A stretch of DNA of 64,000 nt from Inhella gelatinilytica (GCF_016093295.1 NZ_JAEDAL010000007.1:62001-126000); one strand, 5' to 3'. Counted from the first letter of the stretch, positions 28,773 through 40,545 are shown. Numbers and translations are program-made. The notes: generated from the letters alone by a model not told the origin.

Positions 28773-29260
28773 GCAGCTATCAATTGACCGATGCGACGCG
28801 CGCCCGTTGGGATCGCGAAGTCGCCAAATACCCTGCAGAACAAAAGCAGTCGGCCGTCATGGCCTGCCTGTCCATCATTCAGCAGGAAGAGGGCCACGTG
28901 TCCCGCGAGTCGGAAGAGGCGCTGGCCCAGTACCTGGGAATGGCGCCGATCGCCGTGCACGAGGTCACGTCGTTCTACAACATGTACAACCAGCAGCCGG
29001 TGGGCAAGTTCAAGCTGAACGTTTGCACCAACCTGCCTTGTCAGTTACGTGGCGGGCAGCAGGCCTTGCAGCACGTGCTGGACAAGCTGGGTGTCGAAGC
29101 CGGTGGTACCACCGCCGATGGCCAGTTCACCGTGCAACAGTGCGAATGCCTGGGGGCTTGTGCCGACGCGCCGGTGATGCTGGTCAACGACCGTCAAATG
29201 TGCAGCTACATGAGCCATGAGCGGCTGGATGAGCTGCTGGACGTGCTGAAGAAGGCCTGA
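28769..29260 (+). CDS. nuoE: NADH-quinone oxidoreductase subunit E
   Basis: The 24-kDa-type subunit, 163 residues, carrying the [2Fe-2S] cluster N1a in a thioredoxin-like fold: ligands in [11 protein letters not shown] and in [13 protein letters not shown]. It pairs with NuoF in the NADH-oxidising module. The start overlaps the nuoD stop by four bases. Confidence 0.96.
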   Translation: MSSYQLTDATRARWDREVAKYPAEQKQSAVMACLSIIQQEEGHVSRESEEALAQYLGMAPIAVHEVTSFYNMYNQQPVGKFKLNVCTNLPCQLRGGQQALQHVLDKLGVEAGGTTADGQFTVQQCECLGACADAPVMLVNDRQMCSYMSHERLDELLDVLKKA

Positions 29261-29265
29261 GAACC

Positions 29266-30597
29266 ATGCTCGACCTTTCCAAATTTCAAAGCACCGGCGA
29301 GCACACCTGCTTTCACGGGCGTCACATCCAGCCACAGATTTACGCCGATTTGAACGGCAAGAACTGGGGCTTGAAGGACTACGAGGCGCGTGGCGGTTAT
29401 TCAGCGCTGCGAAAAATCCTGGCTGCGGACGGCGGCATGACGCCTGAGCAAGTGATTGCAGAAGTCAAAGCGTCGAGTCTTCGCGGTCGTGGCGGTGCGG
29501 GCTTCCCCACGGGTCTGAAGTGGAGTTTCATGCCACGGCAGTTCCCGGGCGCCAAGTACCTGGTCTGCAATTCGGACGAAGGGGAACCGGGGACCTGCAA
29601 GGACCGCGATATCCTGATGTACAACCCCCACGCCGTGATCGAAGGCATGGCCATCGCCGCCTATGCGATGGGAATCTCCGTGGGCTACAACTACATCCAC
29701 GGCGAGATCTTCGAGGTTTATGAGCGCTTTGAGTCCGCCCTGGAAGAGGCTCGCGCAGCGGGTCTGTTGGGTGACAGGATCCTTGGTTCGGCTTTCAGCT
29801 TCCAGCTGCACGCTCACCATGGTTTTGGTGCCTACATTTGCGGTGAGGAAACGGCGCTGTTGGAGTCGCTCGAGGGCAAGAAGGGCCAGCCGCGCTTCAA
29901 GCCGCCGTTCCCAGCCAGCTTTGGCCTGTACGGTAAACCGACCACCATCAACAACACTGAAACTTTTGCCGCGGTGCCCTGGATCATCCGAAACGGGGGG
30001 CCGGCGTACCTCGAGATCGGGAAGCCCAACAACGGGGGCACAAAGATTTTCTCGGTGTCTGGGGATGTGGAGCGACCTGGTAACTACGAAGTTCCGCTGG
30101 GGACACCCTTTAGCACCCTCCTGGAGTTGGCGGGTGGCGTGCGCAAGGGCCGCACGCTCAAAGCGGTGATTCCCGGGGGCTCCTCGGCACCGGTGCTGAC
30201 TGCTGACGTCATGATGCAGTGCACGATGGACTATGACTCGATCGCGAAGGCGGGGTCCATGCTGGGTTCGGGGGCTGTGATCGTGATGGACGACAGTCGG
30301 TGCATGGTGGAAAGCCTGTTGCGTCTGTCGTATTTCTATGCGCACGAAAGCTGCGGGCAGTGCACGCCGTGCCGAGAAGGCACAGGGTGGATGCACCGTG
30401 TGATCGAACGCATCGCGCACGGTCAAGGTCGCACGGAGGACATTGACCTGCTCAATAGTGTGGCGGACAACATTCAAGGTCGCACGATTTGTGCCCTGGG
30501 TGACGCGGCTGCCATGCCGGTCCGAGCGATGCTCAAAAACTTCAAGCACGAGTTCGTGCAGAAGATCGAAGCCGCCAACGTGAAGAAGGCCGCCTGA
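29266..30597 (+). CDS. nuoF: NADH-quinone oxidoreductase subunit F
   Basis: The 51-kDa-type catalytic subunit, 443 residues, that oxidises NADH using FMN. FMN/NADH sites: [14 protein letters not shown] and [12 protein letters not shown]. Cluster N3 ligands: [15 protein letters not shown] plus the later cysteine in [11 protein letters not shown]. The long nuo spacing upstream is only five bases. Confidence 0.97.
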   Translation: MLDLSKFQSTGEHTCFHGRHIQPQIYADLNGKNWGLKDYEARGGYSALRKILAADGGMTPEQVIAEVKASSLRGRGGAGFPTGLKWSFMPRQFPGAKYLVCNSDEGEPGTCKDRDILMYNPHAVIEGMAIAAYAMGISVGYNYIHGEIFEVYERFESALEEARAAGLLGDRILGSAFSFQLHAHHGFGAYICGEETALLESLEGKKGQPRFKPPFPASFGLYGKPTTINNTETFAAVPWIIRNGGPAYLEIGKPNNGGTKIFSVSGDVERPGNYEVPLGTPFSTLLELAGGVRKGRTLKAVIPGGSSAPVLTADVMMQCTMDYDSIAKAGSMLGSGAVIVMDDSRCMVESLLRLSYFYAHESCGQCTPCREGTGWMHRVIERIAHGQGRTEDIDLLNSVADNIQGRTICALGDAAAMPVRAMLKNFKHEFVQKIEAANVKKAA

Positions 30598-30598
30598 G

Positions 30599-32908
30599 AT
30601 GGTTGAAATCGAACTTGACGGTCAGAAAGTGGCCGTTCCGGAAGGCAGCATGGTCATGCATGCGGCCGAAAAGGTGGGGACGTACGTACCGCACTTTTGT
30701 TACCACAAGAAGCTCAGCATCGCAGCCAGCTGCCGCATGTGCTTGGTGGAGGTTGAAAAGGCCCCCAAGCCCCTGCCCGCCTGTGCAACGCCGGTGACCC
30801 CGGGAATGGTGGTGCGCACACGCTCGGAGAAGGCGGTAAAAGCCCAGCAGGGTGTGATGGAGTTTTTGCTCATCAACCACCCATTGGACTGCCCAATATG
30901 CGACCAGGGTGGAGAGTGCCAACTCCAAGATTTGGCGGTTGGTTATGGGGGCAGCAAGAGTCGATACGCTGAAGAAAAGCGGGTGGTATTCCACAAGAAC
31001 GTGGGTCCGCTGATCTCCATGGAGGAGATGAGCCGCTGCATCCATTGCACGCGCTGCGTTCGCTTTGGGCAGGAAGTGGCCGGCGTCATGGAATTGGGGA
31101 TGCCCAATCGTGGCGAGCACGCTGAGATCACCACCTTCGTGGGTCGAAGTGTGGATTCCGAGCTCTCGGGGAACATGATCGACCTGTGCCCCGTTGGGGC
31201 CTTGACCAGCAAGCCTTTCCGATACAGCGCCCGGACCTGGGAATTGGCTCGGCGCAAGTCGGTGAGTCCGCATGATTCCACCGGTGCCAATCTGATCGTC
31301 CAGATCAAGAACAACCGCGTTATGCGTGTTGTTCCGCATGAAAACGAGGCTGTCAACGAGTGCTGGTTGGCCGATCGTGATCGTTTCAGCTACGAAGGCC
31401 TGAATGCCGACAGCCGTCTGACGCGCCCCATGATCAAGCGTGACGGCGCTTGGCAGCAGGTGGAGTGGGCCGTGGCCCTGGATTACGCCGCCAAAGGCCT
31501 TCAGGGGGTCAAGCAACAGGGCGGCGCCCTGGCCACACTCGTGTCACCGCATGTCACTGTGGAAGAGGCCGCGCTAAGCGCGCAGCTGATGCGTGCGCTG
31601 GGTAGCGAGCACATCGATTCGGCGCTGCGTCAGCAAGACGACGCATTGCGAGCCGGAGCGGGGCGTGCGTTCCAGCTGGGACGTTCGATTGCCTCCCTGT
31701 CGCACCTGGATACGGTGTTTGTGATTGGCTCGAACCTGCGCAAGGAGCACCCGCTCTTCGCTCAGCGGATCCGCCAAACGGCGCGTCATGGCGCCGCGGT
31801 GCTGAGCCTGCATGCGGTGGCTGATGACTGGGCCATGCCGGTTCATCAGCACGCCACTTGTGCTCCCGACCGCTGGTTGTCATTCATGGCCGAAGTCGCG
31901 TCGGCCTTGGTGCTGGGCCAGGGTATCGCCGCACCGGTTCCGGTTGCACAGGTCAGCGACGAGGCGCTTCGCCTTGCGCAGGCCCTGCGTCAAGGGCAAG
32001 AAAAAGCGGTCTTGCTCGGCAATACCGCGATGGAACACCCGCAAGCCAGCCAGCTGTACGCGCTCGCCGCGTGGATCGCGGCACAGGTCGGGGCTACGGT
32101 TGGGGTTCTGGGCCAGGCTGCTAACGCTGTGGGTGTCCAACTGGTCGGTGCAACACCGGGTGCCGGCGGGCGTAGTGCGAGAGCCCTGTTGGGCGAGGCG
32201 CCAGCTCAAGGCGTTTTGATGGTCGGTGTGGACCCGCTGCTGGACAGTGCCAATCCCCAAGCAGCCCACGCCGCGTTGGCGCAAGCCGACATGGTGGTGG
32301 CGCTGAGTTCGCATCGGACGGATTCGTTGTTGGATCTGGCGGATGTGCTGTTGCCGATGGCGCCCTTCACCGAAACTTCAGGCACGTTCGTCAATGCGGA
32401 AGGGCTGGCTCAAAGCTTCGTGGGCGTTGTGCCGCCCTTGGGTGAAACGCGCCCAGGTTGGAAAGTGCTGCGCGTCCTGGCCAATCATCTGGGACTTCCG
32501 GGATTCGACTATGAAAGCAGCGAGTCCGTTAGAGCCTCGGTGAACCTGAATGCGCAGAGTGCTGAGGTGGCGGCACTGCAGATTCCATCGACCGAGCCGG
32601 CTGGCTTGGTGCGCTTGAATGAATTGCCCATCTACGCAGCGGACATGCTGGTGCGTGAAGCCCCGAGCCTCCAAGCCACTCGGGACGGCCGTCAGGCGTC
32701 CGGGGTGCAGATTTCGCGCTCGTTGGCCCTGCAACTGCAACTGACGGACGGTGACTTGGTCCGTGTATCTCAAGGTCAAGGGCATGCGGTCTTGCCTGTG
32801 CAGTGCAATGCGAACTTGGCGGATGGCGTCGTCCGTGTCGCTGGCGGCCTGACCCAGACGGTCAGTCTGGGTGCTGGATTTGCCGCCATCACCGTGGAGA
32901 AGGCGTGA
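30599..32908 (+). CDS. nuoG: NADH-quinone oxidoreductase subunit G
   Basis: The 75-kDa-type subunit, 769 residues. The N-terminal ferredoxin domain has Cys ligands in [20 protein letters not shown] and CATP; then come the His/Cys cluster N5 region ([18 protein letters not shown]), the N4 cysteines ([14 protein letters not shown]) and a molybdopterin-oxidoreductase-like domain without Mo ligands. The C-terminal part is of the shorter Burkholderiales form. The ATG lies one base after the nuoF stop. Confidence 0.95.
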   Translation: MVEIELDGQKVAVPEGSMVMHAAEKVGTYVPHFCYHKKLSIAASCRMCLVEVEKAPKPLPACATPVTPGMVVRTRSEKAVKAQQGVMEFLLINHPLDCPICDQGGECQLQDLAVGYGGSKSRYAEEKRVVFHKNVGPLISMEEMSRCIHCTRCVRFGQEVAGVMELGMPNRGEHAEITTFVGRSVDSELSGNMIDLCPVGALTSKPFRYSARTWELARRKSVSPHDSTGANLIVQIKNNRVMRVVPHENEAVNECWLADRDRFSYEGLNADSRLTRPMIKRDGAWQQVEWAVALDYAAKGLQGVKQQGGALATLVSPHVTVEEAALSAQLMRALGSEHIDSALRQQDDALRAGAGRAFQLGRSIASLSHLDTVFVIGSNLRKEHPLFAQRIRQTARHGAAVLSLHAVADDWAMPVHQHATCAPDRWLSFMAEVASALVLGQGIAAPVPVAQVSDEALRLAQALRQGQEKAVLLGNTAMEHPQASQLYALAAWIAAQVGATVGVLGQAANAVGVQLVGATPGAGGRSARALLGEAPAQGVLMVGVDPLLDSANPQAAHAALAQADMVVALSSHRTDSLLDLADVLLPMAPFTETSGTFVNAEGLAQSFVGVVPPLGETRPGWKVLRVLANHLGLPGFDYESSESVRASVNLNAQSAEVAALQIPSTEPAGLVRLNELPIYAADMLVREAPSLQATRDGRQASGVQISRSLALQLQLTDGDLVRVSQGQGHAVLPVQCNANLADGVVRVAGGLTQTVSLGAGFAAITVEKA

Positions 32909-34005
32909 TGATTGACCAGTTCAACGTCTGGGGATCGCAAACTCTGGGCATTCTTTGGCCTGTCGTTTGGTCCCTGATCAAAATCGTTGCGGTGGTTGCG
33001 CCGTTGATGATTTTGGTTGCATACCTAACGTTGTGGGAGCGCAAGGGCATTGCGGCTTCGCAACTTCGACCGGGCCCCAACCGCGTTGGCCCTTATGGGC
33101 TGCTGACCCCCATTGCGGATGCGGTCAAGCTGATCTTCAAAGAGATCATCTTGCCCACGGCCTCCAGCAAGGGCTTGTTCTTCCTGGGCCCCATCATGAC
33201 CATCATGCCGGCCTTGGCAGCATGGGCAGTGATTCCGTTCGGTCCGGAAGCGGCCGTGGCAAACATCAATGCGGGCCTGCTGTTCTTGATGGCGATCATG
33301 TCCATTGAGGTGTATGGGGTCATCATTGCTGGTTGGTCCTCCAACTCCAAATACGCCTTCTTGGGGGCGATGCGGGCGTCGGCTCAGATGGTCAGTTACG
33401 AGATTGCGATGGGTTTTGCACTGGTCGTCGTCTTGATGGTGACCGGCAGCCTGAACATGACGGACATCGTGTTGGGGCAAACCAAAGGTCAGTTTGCTGA
33501 CATGGGGCTGGGTTTCTTGAGTTGGAACTGGCTGCCGTTGCTCCCCATCTTTGTTGTCTACTTCATCGCGGGACTGGCTGAAACCAACCGTCACCCGTTT
33601 GACGTCGTCGAAGGTGAGTCGGAAATCGTCGCCGGCCACATGATCGAGTACTCGGGCATGTCGTTTGCGATGTTCTTCTTGGCTGAGTACGCCAACATGT
33701 GGCTGGTTTCCGTCTTGGCGGCGACGATGTTCCTTGGGGGCTGGGCGGCGCCAGTGAGTTTTGCCCTTTTTGGCCTTGAAACCCCGGTGTTCATTCAGAA
33801 CACCATGGCCCTGTGGAACTGGTTCTGGTTGTTCGCGAAGACCTTCGTGGTTGTGACCCTCTTCCTGTGGGTTCGCGCATCATTCCCCCGCTTCCGCTAC
33901 GACCAAATCATGCGTCTGGGTTGGAAGATTTTTATCCCGGTCACCTTGGTTTGGCTGATCGTGGTGGGTCTGTGGATCCAGTCCCCCTGGAATATCTGGA
34001 AATGA
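32908..34005 (+). CDS. nuoH: NADH-quinone oxidoreductase subunit H
   Basis: A 365-residue membrane subunit with eight or more helices, at the junction of the peripheral and membrane arms, forming the quinone channel. Conserved loops: [20 protein letters not shown] and [22 protein letters not shown] 32908 shares its A with the nuoG TGA. Confidence 0.96.
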   Translation: MIDQFNVWGSQTLGILWPVVWSLIKIVAVVAPLMILVAYLTLWERKGIAASQLRPGPNRVGPYGLLTPIADAVKLIFKEIILPTASSKGLFFLGPIMTIMPALAAWAVIPFGPEAAVANINAGLLFLMAIMSIEVYGVIIAGWSSNSKYAFLGAMRASAQMVSYEIAMGFALVVVLMVTGSLNMTDIVLGQTKGQFADMGLGFLSWNWLPLLPIFVVYFIAGLAETNRHPFDVVEGESEIVAGHMIEYSGMSFAMFFLAEYANMWLVSVLAATMFLGGWAAPVSFALFGLETPVFIQNTMALWNWFWLFAKTFVVVTLFLWVRASFPRFRYDQIMRLGWKIFIPVTLVWLIVVGLWIQSPWNIWK

Positions 34006-34016
34006 GGGCCTGAGCA

Positions 34017-34505
34017 GTGAGTGCACTCATCGATTTCTTCAAGAGCTTCATGCTCATTGAGCTGTTCAAGGGCATGGCCCTGACCGGCCGACACTTCCTG
34101 GCACCGAACATCACCATTCAGTTCCCGGAAGAAAAAACCCCTCTCAGCCCCCGCTTTCGCGGACTGCACGCCCTGCGCCGCTATGACAACGGGGAAGAGC
34201 GTTGCATCGCCTGCAAGCTGTGTGAGGCCGTGTGTCCCGCGATGGCCATCACGATTGAAAGCGGCGTACGGGACGACGGCACGCGGCGTACCACGCGATA
34301 TGACATTGACCTGACCAAGTGCATCTTTTGCGGGTTCTGCGAGGAAAGCTGTCCGGTCGATTCCATCGTTGAAACGCCGATCTTTGAATACCACGGTGAG
34401 AAGCGGGGAGATCTGTACTTCACCAAGGACATGCTGCTGGCGGTGGGTGATCGCTACGAGCCGCTGATCGCCAAAGCCAAGGAGGCGGATGCCAAGTACC
34501 GCTGA
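34017..34505 (+). CDS. nuoI: NADH-quinone oxidoreductase subunit I
   Basis: The 23-kDa-type subunit, 162 residues, holding two [4Fe-4S] clusters (N6a and N6b): [12 protein letters not shown] and [12 protein letters not shown]. The start codon is GTG at 34017, supported by the family N-terminus [11 protein letters not shown]. Confidence 0.96.
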   Translation: MSALIDFFKSFMLIELFKGMALTGRHFLAPNITIQFPEEKTPLSPRFRGLHALRRYDNGEERCIACKLCEAVCPAMAITIESGVRDDGTRRTTRYDIDLTKCIFCGFCEESCPVDSIVETPIFEYHGEKRGDLYFTKDMLLAVGDRYEPLIAKAKEADAKYR

Positions 34506-34526
34506 GGTACTGAGGCCGTAATAACT

Positions 34527-35156
34527 ATGAACATCACCACCGCGTTGTTCTTTCTGTTTTCAGCCATCTTGCTGGGTGCCAGCTTTCGCGTGATTACCGC
34601 GAAGTCCACCGTGCATGCGGCACTCTTTCTTGTACTGGCCTTCTTCAATGCCTCCTGCATTTGGATGCTGCTAAAGGCTGAATTTCTGGCCATCACCTTG
34701 GTGTTGGTTTATGTCGGTGCCGTGATGGTGCTGTTCTTGTTTGTTGTGATGATGCTGGACTCCCAAACCGACAAGGTCCGGCAGGGTTTTTGGAAGCACC
34801 TGCCGTTGGCCGCCGTGGTGGGGGTGGTTGTGGCGTTGGAAATGGCAGCGGTCCTGATGGGCGGCTTCCAGGTGAGTCAGCCAGCCGCCCTGCCTGCGGA
34901 GGCGCTCAAGCTCGGCAATAGCAAGCTGCTGGGTGTGGCGATCTACACCGACTATTTGTATCCGCTTCAAGTGGCTGCGGTGCTGCTGGTTGTGGCAATC
35001 ATTGCCGCCATCGCGCTTACCCTGCGCGAGCGCAAAGATGCACGTTGGCAGGACGCCGGCCAGCAGGTGCGAGTCAAAGCGAAGGATCGGGTCCGTTTGG
35101 TCAAGATGAACGCAGTCAAGCCGGCCCAGTCTCAAAAAGAAGAAGGAGCCGCGTGA
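34527..35156 (+). CDS. nuoJ: NADH-quinone oxidoreductase subunit J
   Basis: A five-helix membrane subunit, 209 residues, with the typical [28 protein letters not shown] region represented by [17 protein letters not shown] and the pi-bulge helix [17 protein letters not shown]. The C-terminal tail of about 45 residues is basic and cytoplasmic ([18 protein letters not shown]). Confidence 0.94.
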   Translation: MNITTALFFLFSAILLGASFRVITAKSTVHAALFLVLAFFNASCIWMLLKAEFLAITLVLVYVGAVMVLFLFVVMMLDSQTDKVRQGFWKHLPLAAVVGVVVALEMAAVLMGGFQVSQPAALPAEALKLGNSKLLGVAIYTDYLYPLQVAAVLLVVAIIAAIALTLRERKDARWQDAGQQVRVKAKDRVRLVKMNAVKPAQSQKEEGAA

Positions 35157-35464
35157 TGGAACTCACCCTCGGCCATTTCCTGACGCTGGGCGGCTTGCTC
35201 TTTGCGCTCTCGGTCATTGGCATCTTCATGAATCGCAAGAACCTGATCGTTCTGCTGATGGCGATTGAGTTGATGCTGCTGGCTGTCAACCTCAACTTCA
35301 TTGCGTTCTCCCATTTCCTGGGGGATATCGCCGGTCAGGTGTTTGTGTTCTTCATCCTTACGGTGGCAGCGGCGGAGTCGGCGATTGGTCTCGCCATCCT
35401 TGTCGTGCTGTTCCGCAACCGCAGCTCCATCCGCGTGGATGAGCTGGATTCTCTGAAGGGCTGA
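35156..35464 (+). CDS. nuoK: NADH-quinone oxidoreductase subunit K
   Basis: A 102-residue, three-helix membrane subunit. Glutamates in [16 protein letters not shown] and [14 protein letters not shown] are part of the proton path. ATG 35156 shares one base with the nuoJ TGA. Confidence 0.96.
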   Translation: MELTLGHFLTLGGLLFALSVIGIFMNRKNLIVLLMAIELMLLAVNLNFIAFSHFLGDIAGQVFVFFILTVAAAESAIGLAILVVLFRNRSSIRVDELDSLKG

Positions 35465-35468
35465 TCCG

Positions 35469-37532
35469 ATGACCACGCCCATGCTCAATCCGAACCTGCT
35501 GCTCTGGGTGCCCCTGGCTCCGCTGATCGGCTGCATCTTGGCCGGCTTGTTCGGCAAAACCATTGGCCGGCGCGGTGCGCACATGGTGACCATTCTGGGG
35601 GTGGCCATTGCGGCGGCCATTTCCCTGGTCACGCTCAAGGCCGTGGCCCTGGATGGCGCCCGTTTCTCCGGAACGCTCTATGAGTGGATGGTGGTCGGCG
35701 GCATCAAGATGGAAATTGGTTTCCTCGTCGATGGCTTGACGGCCATGATGATGGTGGTCGTGACCTCGGTGTCTCTGATGGTGCACATTTACACCATCGG
35801 CTACATGGCAGAAGACCCGGGCTACCAGCGCTTCTTCAGCTACATCTCGCTGTTCACCTTCAGCATGTTGATGCTGGTGATGAGCAACAACCTGCTGCAA
35901 CTGTTCTTCGGCTGGGAGGCGGTGGGTCTGGTGTCCTATCTGCTGATTGGGTTCTGGTACACGCGACCAACGGCGATCTTCGCCAACATGAAGGCCTTCC
36001 TGGTCAACCGCGTGGGTGACTTTGGCTTCATTCTTGGCATCGGCCTGCTGGTGGCCTATTCCGGCTCGTTGAATTACGCCGAAATCTTCGCCAAAAAAGA
36101 CGCGCTGGCAGCCATTGCCTTCCCGTTGCCCCTGTGGGGCGACGACGGTTGGCGCTTGATCACGGTGGCCTGCATCTGCCTGTTCATCGGTGCAATGGGC
36201 AAATCAGCACAGTTCCCGTTGCATGTGTGGCTGCCCGATTCGATGGAAGGCCCGACGCCGATCTCGGCGCTGATCCACGCCGCCACCATGGTGACGGCTG
36301 GCATCTTCATGGTCAGCCGCATGTCGCCGCTGTTTGAGCTGTCGGATACGGCGCTGAACGTAGTGCTGGTCGTGGGGGCCATCACAGCGCTCTTCATGGG
36401 CTTCCTGGGCATCATCCAGAACGACATCAAGCGCGTGGTTGCGTACTCGACACTCTCGCAGCTGGGCTACATGACGGTTGCGCTCGGTGTGTCGGCGTAT
36501 TCGGTGGCGGTCTTCCACCTGATGACGCATGCGTTTTTCAAGGCGCTGCTGTTCCTGGCAGCGGGCTCGGTCATCATCGGGATGCACCATGATCAGGACA
36601 TCCGCAACATGGGTGGCTTGAGGAAGTACATGCCCATCACGTGGATCACCAGCCTGATCGGTTCCTTGGCCCTGATTGGCACGCCATTCCTGTCGGGCTT
36701 CTACTCGAAGGATTCCATCATCGAGGCCGTACATGGCAGCGCCCTGCCAGGCGCACACTTTGCGGCTTTTGCGGTGACGGTGGGGGTGTTTGTCACGGCC
36801 TTCTACTCCTTCCGCATGTATTTCCTGGTATTCCACGGCAAGGAGCGATTCGGCCATGCCCACCCTGGGCACGATGACCATCACGGTGACGACCACCATC
36901 ATGGTTTGGCACCGGGCGAGAAGCCGCACGAAACGCCGTGGGTGGTTTGGCTGCCGCTGGTGGCTCTGGCCATTCCTTCGCTGCTCGTTGGCTACTTCAC
37001 CATCGAACCCATGGTGCACGGCACGTTCTTCGCGGATGCCATCACGGTCAATACGACGGCCCACGGGGCGATGGACCTCCTCAAGCAGCATTTCCATGGC
37101 GCCATGGCCATGGGCTTGCACGCGTTCACCACGCTGCCGTTCTGGCTGGCTCTGGCTGGGGTGGCGGTGGCGTACTGGTTCTACATCCTGCAGCCCAGCA
37201 TCCCCGCGGCGTGCGCTCGCGTGCTGCGTCCGCTGATCACGGTGATGGAGAACAAGTACTACATGGATTGGATCAACGAGCAAATTTTGGCCCGCGCGGT
37301 TCGAGGTTTGGGCGTTGGGTTGTGGAAGGGCGGCGATGCAGCCCTGATCGACGGGGTGGCCATTGATGGCTCGGCCAAAGTGGTGGGGCGTCTGGCAGCC
37401 TGGATGCGGCGCATCCAGAGCGGCCACCTGACGGCCTACGCCTTCGCCATGATCCTCGGCGTGGTGGGTCTGATGAGCTGGAAGCTGTGGCCCACGATTG
37501 CGCCGCAATTGCGCGCATTGCTGGGCCAGTGA
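35469..37532 (+). CDS. nuoL: NADH-quinone oxidoreductase subunit L
   Basis: The distal antiporter-like proton-pumping subunit, 687 residues. Proton_antipo_M features: FFGWEAVGLVSYLLIGFW with the key Glu, HVWLPDSMEGPTPISALIHA with Lys/His residues upstream, and a long C-terminal lateral helix region. An unusual histidine/aspartate-rich loop, HDDHHGDDHHHG, lies at about residues 474-485. It could bind divalent metal, but such loops vary among relatives. Confidence 0.96.
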   Translation: MTTPMLNPNLLLWVPLAPLIGCILAGLFGKTIGRRGAHMVTILGVAIAAAISLVTLKAVALDGARFSGTLYEWMVVGGIKMEIGFLVDGLTAMMMVVVTSVSLMVHIYTIGYMAEDPGYQRFFSYISLFTFSMLMLVMSNNLLQLFFGWEAVGLVSYLLIGFWYTRPTAIFANMKAFLVNRVGDFGFILGIGLLVAYSGSLNYAEIFAKKDALAAIAFPLPLWGDDGWRLITVACICLFIGAMGKSAQFPLHVWLPDSMEGPTPISALIHAATMVTAGIFMVSRMSPLFELSDTALNVVLVVGAITALFMGFLGIIQNDIKRVVAYSTLSQLGYMTVALGVSAYSVAVFHLMTHAFFKALLFLAAGSVIIGMHHDQDIRNMGGLRKYMPITWITSLIGSLALIGTPFLSGFYSKDSIIEAVHGSALPGAHFAAFAVTVGVFVTAFYSFRMYFLVFHGKERFGHAHPGHDDHHGDDHHHGLAPGEKPHETPWVVWLPLVALAIPSLLVGYFTIEPMVHGTFFADAITVNTTAHGAMDLLKQHFHGAMAMGLHAFTTLPFWLALAGVAVAYWFYILQPSIPAACARVLRPLITVMENKYYMDWINEQILARAVRGLGVGLWKGGDAALIDGVAIDGSAKVVGRLAAWMRRIQSGHLTAYAFAMILGVVGLMSWKLWPTIAPQLRALLGQ

Positions 37533-37554
37533 GCGAGAAGCCGGAGAACAAGAA

Positions 37555-39045
37555 ATGCAATGGTTGAGTCTTTCGATCTGGCTGCCAGTGCTGTGTGGGG
37601 CGTTCATGCTCACGCTCAGCCGTCCCAGCCAGGCGGGTCTGGTGCGTTGGTTGGCACTTGTGTCGGCGCTGGCGAGCTTTGCGGTCACACTGCCGCTGAT
37701 CACTGGGTTCGATACGGCTTCGGCCGCGATGCAGTTTGTCGAGTCGGCACGTTGGATTGACCGCTTCAATGCCCACTACGCGCTGGGCGTGGATGGCCTC
37801 TCGGTGTGGTTTGTGTTGCTCACTGCGTTCATCACCATCATCGTGGTGGTGGCGGCTTGGGACGTGATCGAAGAGCGCGTGAACCAATACATGGGCGCGT
37901 TCTTGATCTTGTCGGGCCTCTTGATCGGTGTGTTTGCTGCAACCGATGGCTTGCTCTTTTACGTCTTCTTCGAGGCCACGCTGATCCCGATGTATCTGAT
38001 CATCGGCGTATGGGGCGGGCCGCGGCGTGTCTATGCCGCCTTTAAGTTTTTCTTGTACACCTTGGCGGGCTCGCTCTTGATGCTGCTGGCCCTGCTGTAC
38101 CTTTATTTCCAAAGCGCCAAGGTCAATGGCGTAGGTAGCTTTGACATCCTGATGTGGCACAAGTTGCCGCTGGCCATGGATGCGCAGTCCCTGCTGTTCT
38201 TTGCCTTCTTCGCCGCCTTTGCGGTCAAGGTGCCGATGTGGCCGGTGCACACTTGGTTGCCGGATGCACACGTCGAGGCGCCGACCGGTGGCTCGGTGGT
38301 GCTGGCTGCCATCATGCTGAAACTGGGGGCCTATGGCTTCTTGCGCTTCTCCATGCCCGTGACGCCCGATGCGGCCCATGCCTACGCGCCATTCGTCATC
38401 ACGTTGTCGCTGATTGCCGTGATTTACGTCGGTCTGGTGGCGATGGTGCAAAAAGACATGAAGAAGTTGGTGGCTTACTCGTCCGTGGCGCACATGGGAT
38501 TTGTGACGCTGGGCTTTTTCCTCTTCAATCCACTCGGAGTTGCGGGCGGTTTGGTGCAAATGATTGCCCACGGTTTTGTTTCCGGTGCCATGTTCCTCTG
38601 CATCGGCGTGCTGTACGACCGTGTCCACTCACGTGAAATCGCGGCCTATGGGGGCGTGGTCAACACCATGCCCAAGTTTGCAGCCTTTGCCGTGCTGTTT
38701 GCCATGGCCAATTGCGGGTTGCCGGGAACGGCAGGCTTCATTGGCGAGTGGATGGTGATCCTGGGTGCGGTGCAGTTCAACTTCTGGATTGGCGCACTCG
38801 CGGCCACGGCCTTGATCTTTGGCGCCGCCTACTCGCTGTGGATGGTCAAGCGCGTCTACTTTGGCGCGGTCGCTAATGACAACGTGAAGGTATTGAGCGA
38901 CCTGAGTGCGCGCGAATTTTGGATGCTGGGCATCTTGGCCCTGGCGGTGCTGGCGATGGGCCTCTATCCCAAGCCCTTTACCGATGTGATGAACGCCTCG
39001 GTGGATCAGCTGCTGCGCCACGTCGCGGTTTCCAAGCTGCCCTGA
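37555..39045 (+). CDS. nuoM: NADH-quinone oxidoreductase subunit M
   Basis: The middle antiporter-like subunit, 496 residues, about 14 helices. Signature pieces: FYVFFEATLIPMYLIIGVWG with the pumping Glu, FAVKVPMWPVHTWLPDAHVEAPTGGSV represented by VPMWPVHTWLPDAHVEAPT, and QKDMKKLVAYSSVAHMG. ATG 37555 gives the family start MQWLSLSIWLPVL; the longer frame would run into nuoL. Confidence 0.96.
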   Translation: MQWLSLSIWLPVLCGAFMLTLSRPSQAGLVRWLALVSALASFAVTLPLITGFDTASAAMQFVESARWIDRFNAHYALGVDGLSVWFVLLTAFITIIVVVAAWDVIEERVNQYMGAFLILSGLLIGVFAATDGLLFYVFFEATLIPMYLIIGVWGGPRRVYAAFKFFLYTLAGSLLMLLALLYLYFQSAKVNGVGSFDILMWHKLPLAMDAQSLLFFAFFAAFAVKVPMWPVHTWLPDAHVEAPTGGSVVLAAIMLKLGAYGFLRFSMPVTPDAAHAYAPFVITLSLIAVIYVGLVAMVQKDMKKLVAYSSVAHMGFVTLGFFLFNPLGVAGGLVQMIAHGFVSGAMFLCIGVLYDRVHSREIAAYGGVVNTMPKFAAFAVLFAMANCGLPGTAGFIGEWMVILGAVQFNFWIGALAATALIFGAAYSLWMVKRVYFGAVANDNVKVLSDLSAREFWMLGILALAVLAMGLYPKPFTDVMNASVDQLLRHVAVSKLP

Positions 39046-39063
39046 GCGATCGAGGACGACAAG

Positions 39064-40545
39064 ATGACGAACATGAATTGGTCGGTCATGACGCCGGAGC
39101 TGCTGCTGCTGGGCATGGCCTTGTTCGTGGCGATGGTGGACCTGTGGGTCAAAGATCCCGCACGTCGGGTGACCTATTGGCTAACGCAATTGACTTTGCT
39201 GCTGGTCGGCGGTATGCATTTGCAGGCTTTCCAGGCGGGGGGGCGTTTCGTGGCGTTCCAGGACCTCGTGTCGGTCGACCCCCTGGGGCACTTGTTGGCG
39301 GGTTTTGCTGCACTCGTCACCGCCGGCGTATTGCTGTTGTCGCGCCCCTATGCGCAAGCACGTGAGTTGCTCAAAGGTGAGTTTTTCACCTTGAGCCTTT
39401 TCATGGTGCTCGGGGTGTGCATCATGGTCTCCGCACGCCACTTCCTGGTGGTGTACCTGGGCCTGGAGTTGATGAGCCTTTCGTTGTATGCCCTGGTCGC
39501 CCTGCGGCGTGACCACGCGGTGAGCACGGAAGCGGCCATGAAGTACTTTGTGCTGGGCGCTCTGGCCAGTGGCTTCCTACTTTATGGCTTGTCCATGATG
39601 TACGGTGCGACGGGCTCGCTGTCCATTCCGCAGGTGTTTGCTGTCGTGACAGCGGGGGGGCTCAATCAGGGCGTGCTGGTCTTCGGACTGGTCTTTATCG
39701 TGGCGGGTTTGGCGTTCAAGTTGGGTGCGGCACCTTTCCACATGTGGGTTCCTGACGTCTACCAGGGCGCCCCGACCGCCGTGACGTTGTTGATCGGTAC
39801 AGCCCCCAAACTCGCGGCGTTTGCTATCACCATTCGCCTGTTGGTGGAGGGTCTGTTCGCACTGGCCGTGGATTGGCAACAGATGTTGCTGGTGCTCGCC
39901 GTGTTGTCGCTCGTCGTGGGCAATGTGGTCGCGATTGCTCAGTCCAACATCAAACGCATGTTGGCCTATTCCGGCATTGCCCAAATGGGGTTCATGCTCC
40001 TCGCACTGGCCAGTGGTGTGGTGAAAGGGGACGCGCTGCCTGCCGCCAGCGCCTACAGCTCGGCGCTTTTCTATGCCGTGACCTATGTGCTCACCACACT
40101 CGGCAGCTTCGGCATGATCATGCTTCTGGCTCGCCAGGGCCATGAGGCCGAACAACTCAGCGACTTCGCGGGATTGGCCCAGCGAAGCCCCTGGTTTGGC
40201 GGTGTGATGACACTGCTGATGCTTTCGCTGGCGGGTATCCCAATGACCGTTGGTTTTTACGCCAAGTTGTCTGTTTTGCAGGCGATGATCGCCACGCAGG
40301 AAGCGCTGTACTACCAAGTGGCGGTGGCCGCCGTGGTGCTGTCGCTGATTGGCGCCTACTACTACTTGCGTGTCATCAAAGTCATGTGGTTCGATGCGCC
40401 CCAAGACCGCCAGCCAATTCAAGCGCCCTGGGATGTCCAGGCGCTGCTCACGGCGAATGGGGTCGCCGTACTGGCTTTGGGTGTCTTGCCCGCCGCCCTG
40501 ATGGAAGCCTGCAAGCAGGCCATCGTTGGCACCTTGGTTGGCTAA
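39064..40545 (+). CDS. nuoN: NADH-quinone oxidoreductase subunit N
   Basis: The third antiporter-like subunit, 493 residues. Signature pieces: VYLGLELMSLSLYALVAL, FKLGAAPFHMWVPDVYQGAPT and SNIKRMLAYSGIAQMGFML. It closes the complete nuo set; two small genes follow on the same strand with tight spacing. Confidence 0.96.
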   Translation: MTNMNWSVMTPELLLLGMALFVAMVDLWVKDPARRVTYWLTQLTLLLVGGMHLQAFQAGGRFVAFQDLVSVDPLGHLLAGFAALVTAGVLLLSRPYAQARELLKGEFFTLSLFMVLGVCIMVSARHFLVVYLGLELMSLSLYALVALRRDHAVSTEAAMKYFVLGALASGFLLYGLSMMYGATGSLSIPQVFAVVTAGGLNQGVLVFGLVFIVAGLAFKLGAAPFHMWVPDVYQGAPTAVTLLIGTAPKLAAFAITIRLLVEGLFALAVDWQQMLLVLAVLSLVVGNVVAIAQSNIKRMLAYSGIAQMGFMLLALASGVVKGDALPAASAYSSALFYAVTYVLTTLGSFGMIMLLARQGHEAEQLSDFAGLAQRSPWFGGVMTLLMLSLAGIPMTVGFYAKLSVLQAMIATQEALYYQVAVAAVVLSLIGAYYYLRVIKVMWFDAPQDRQPIQAPWDVQALLTANGVAVLALGVLPAALMEACKQAIVGTLVG

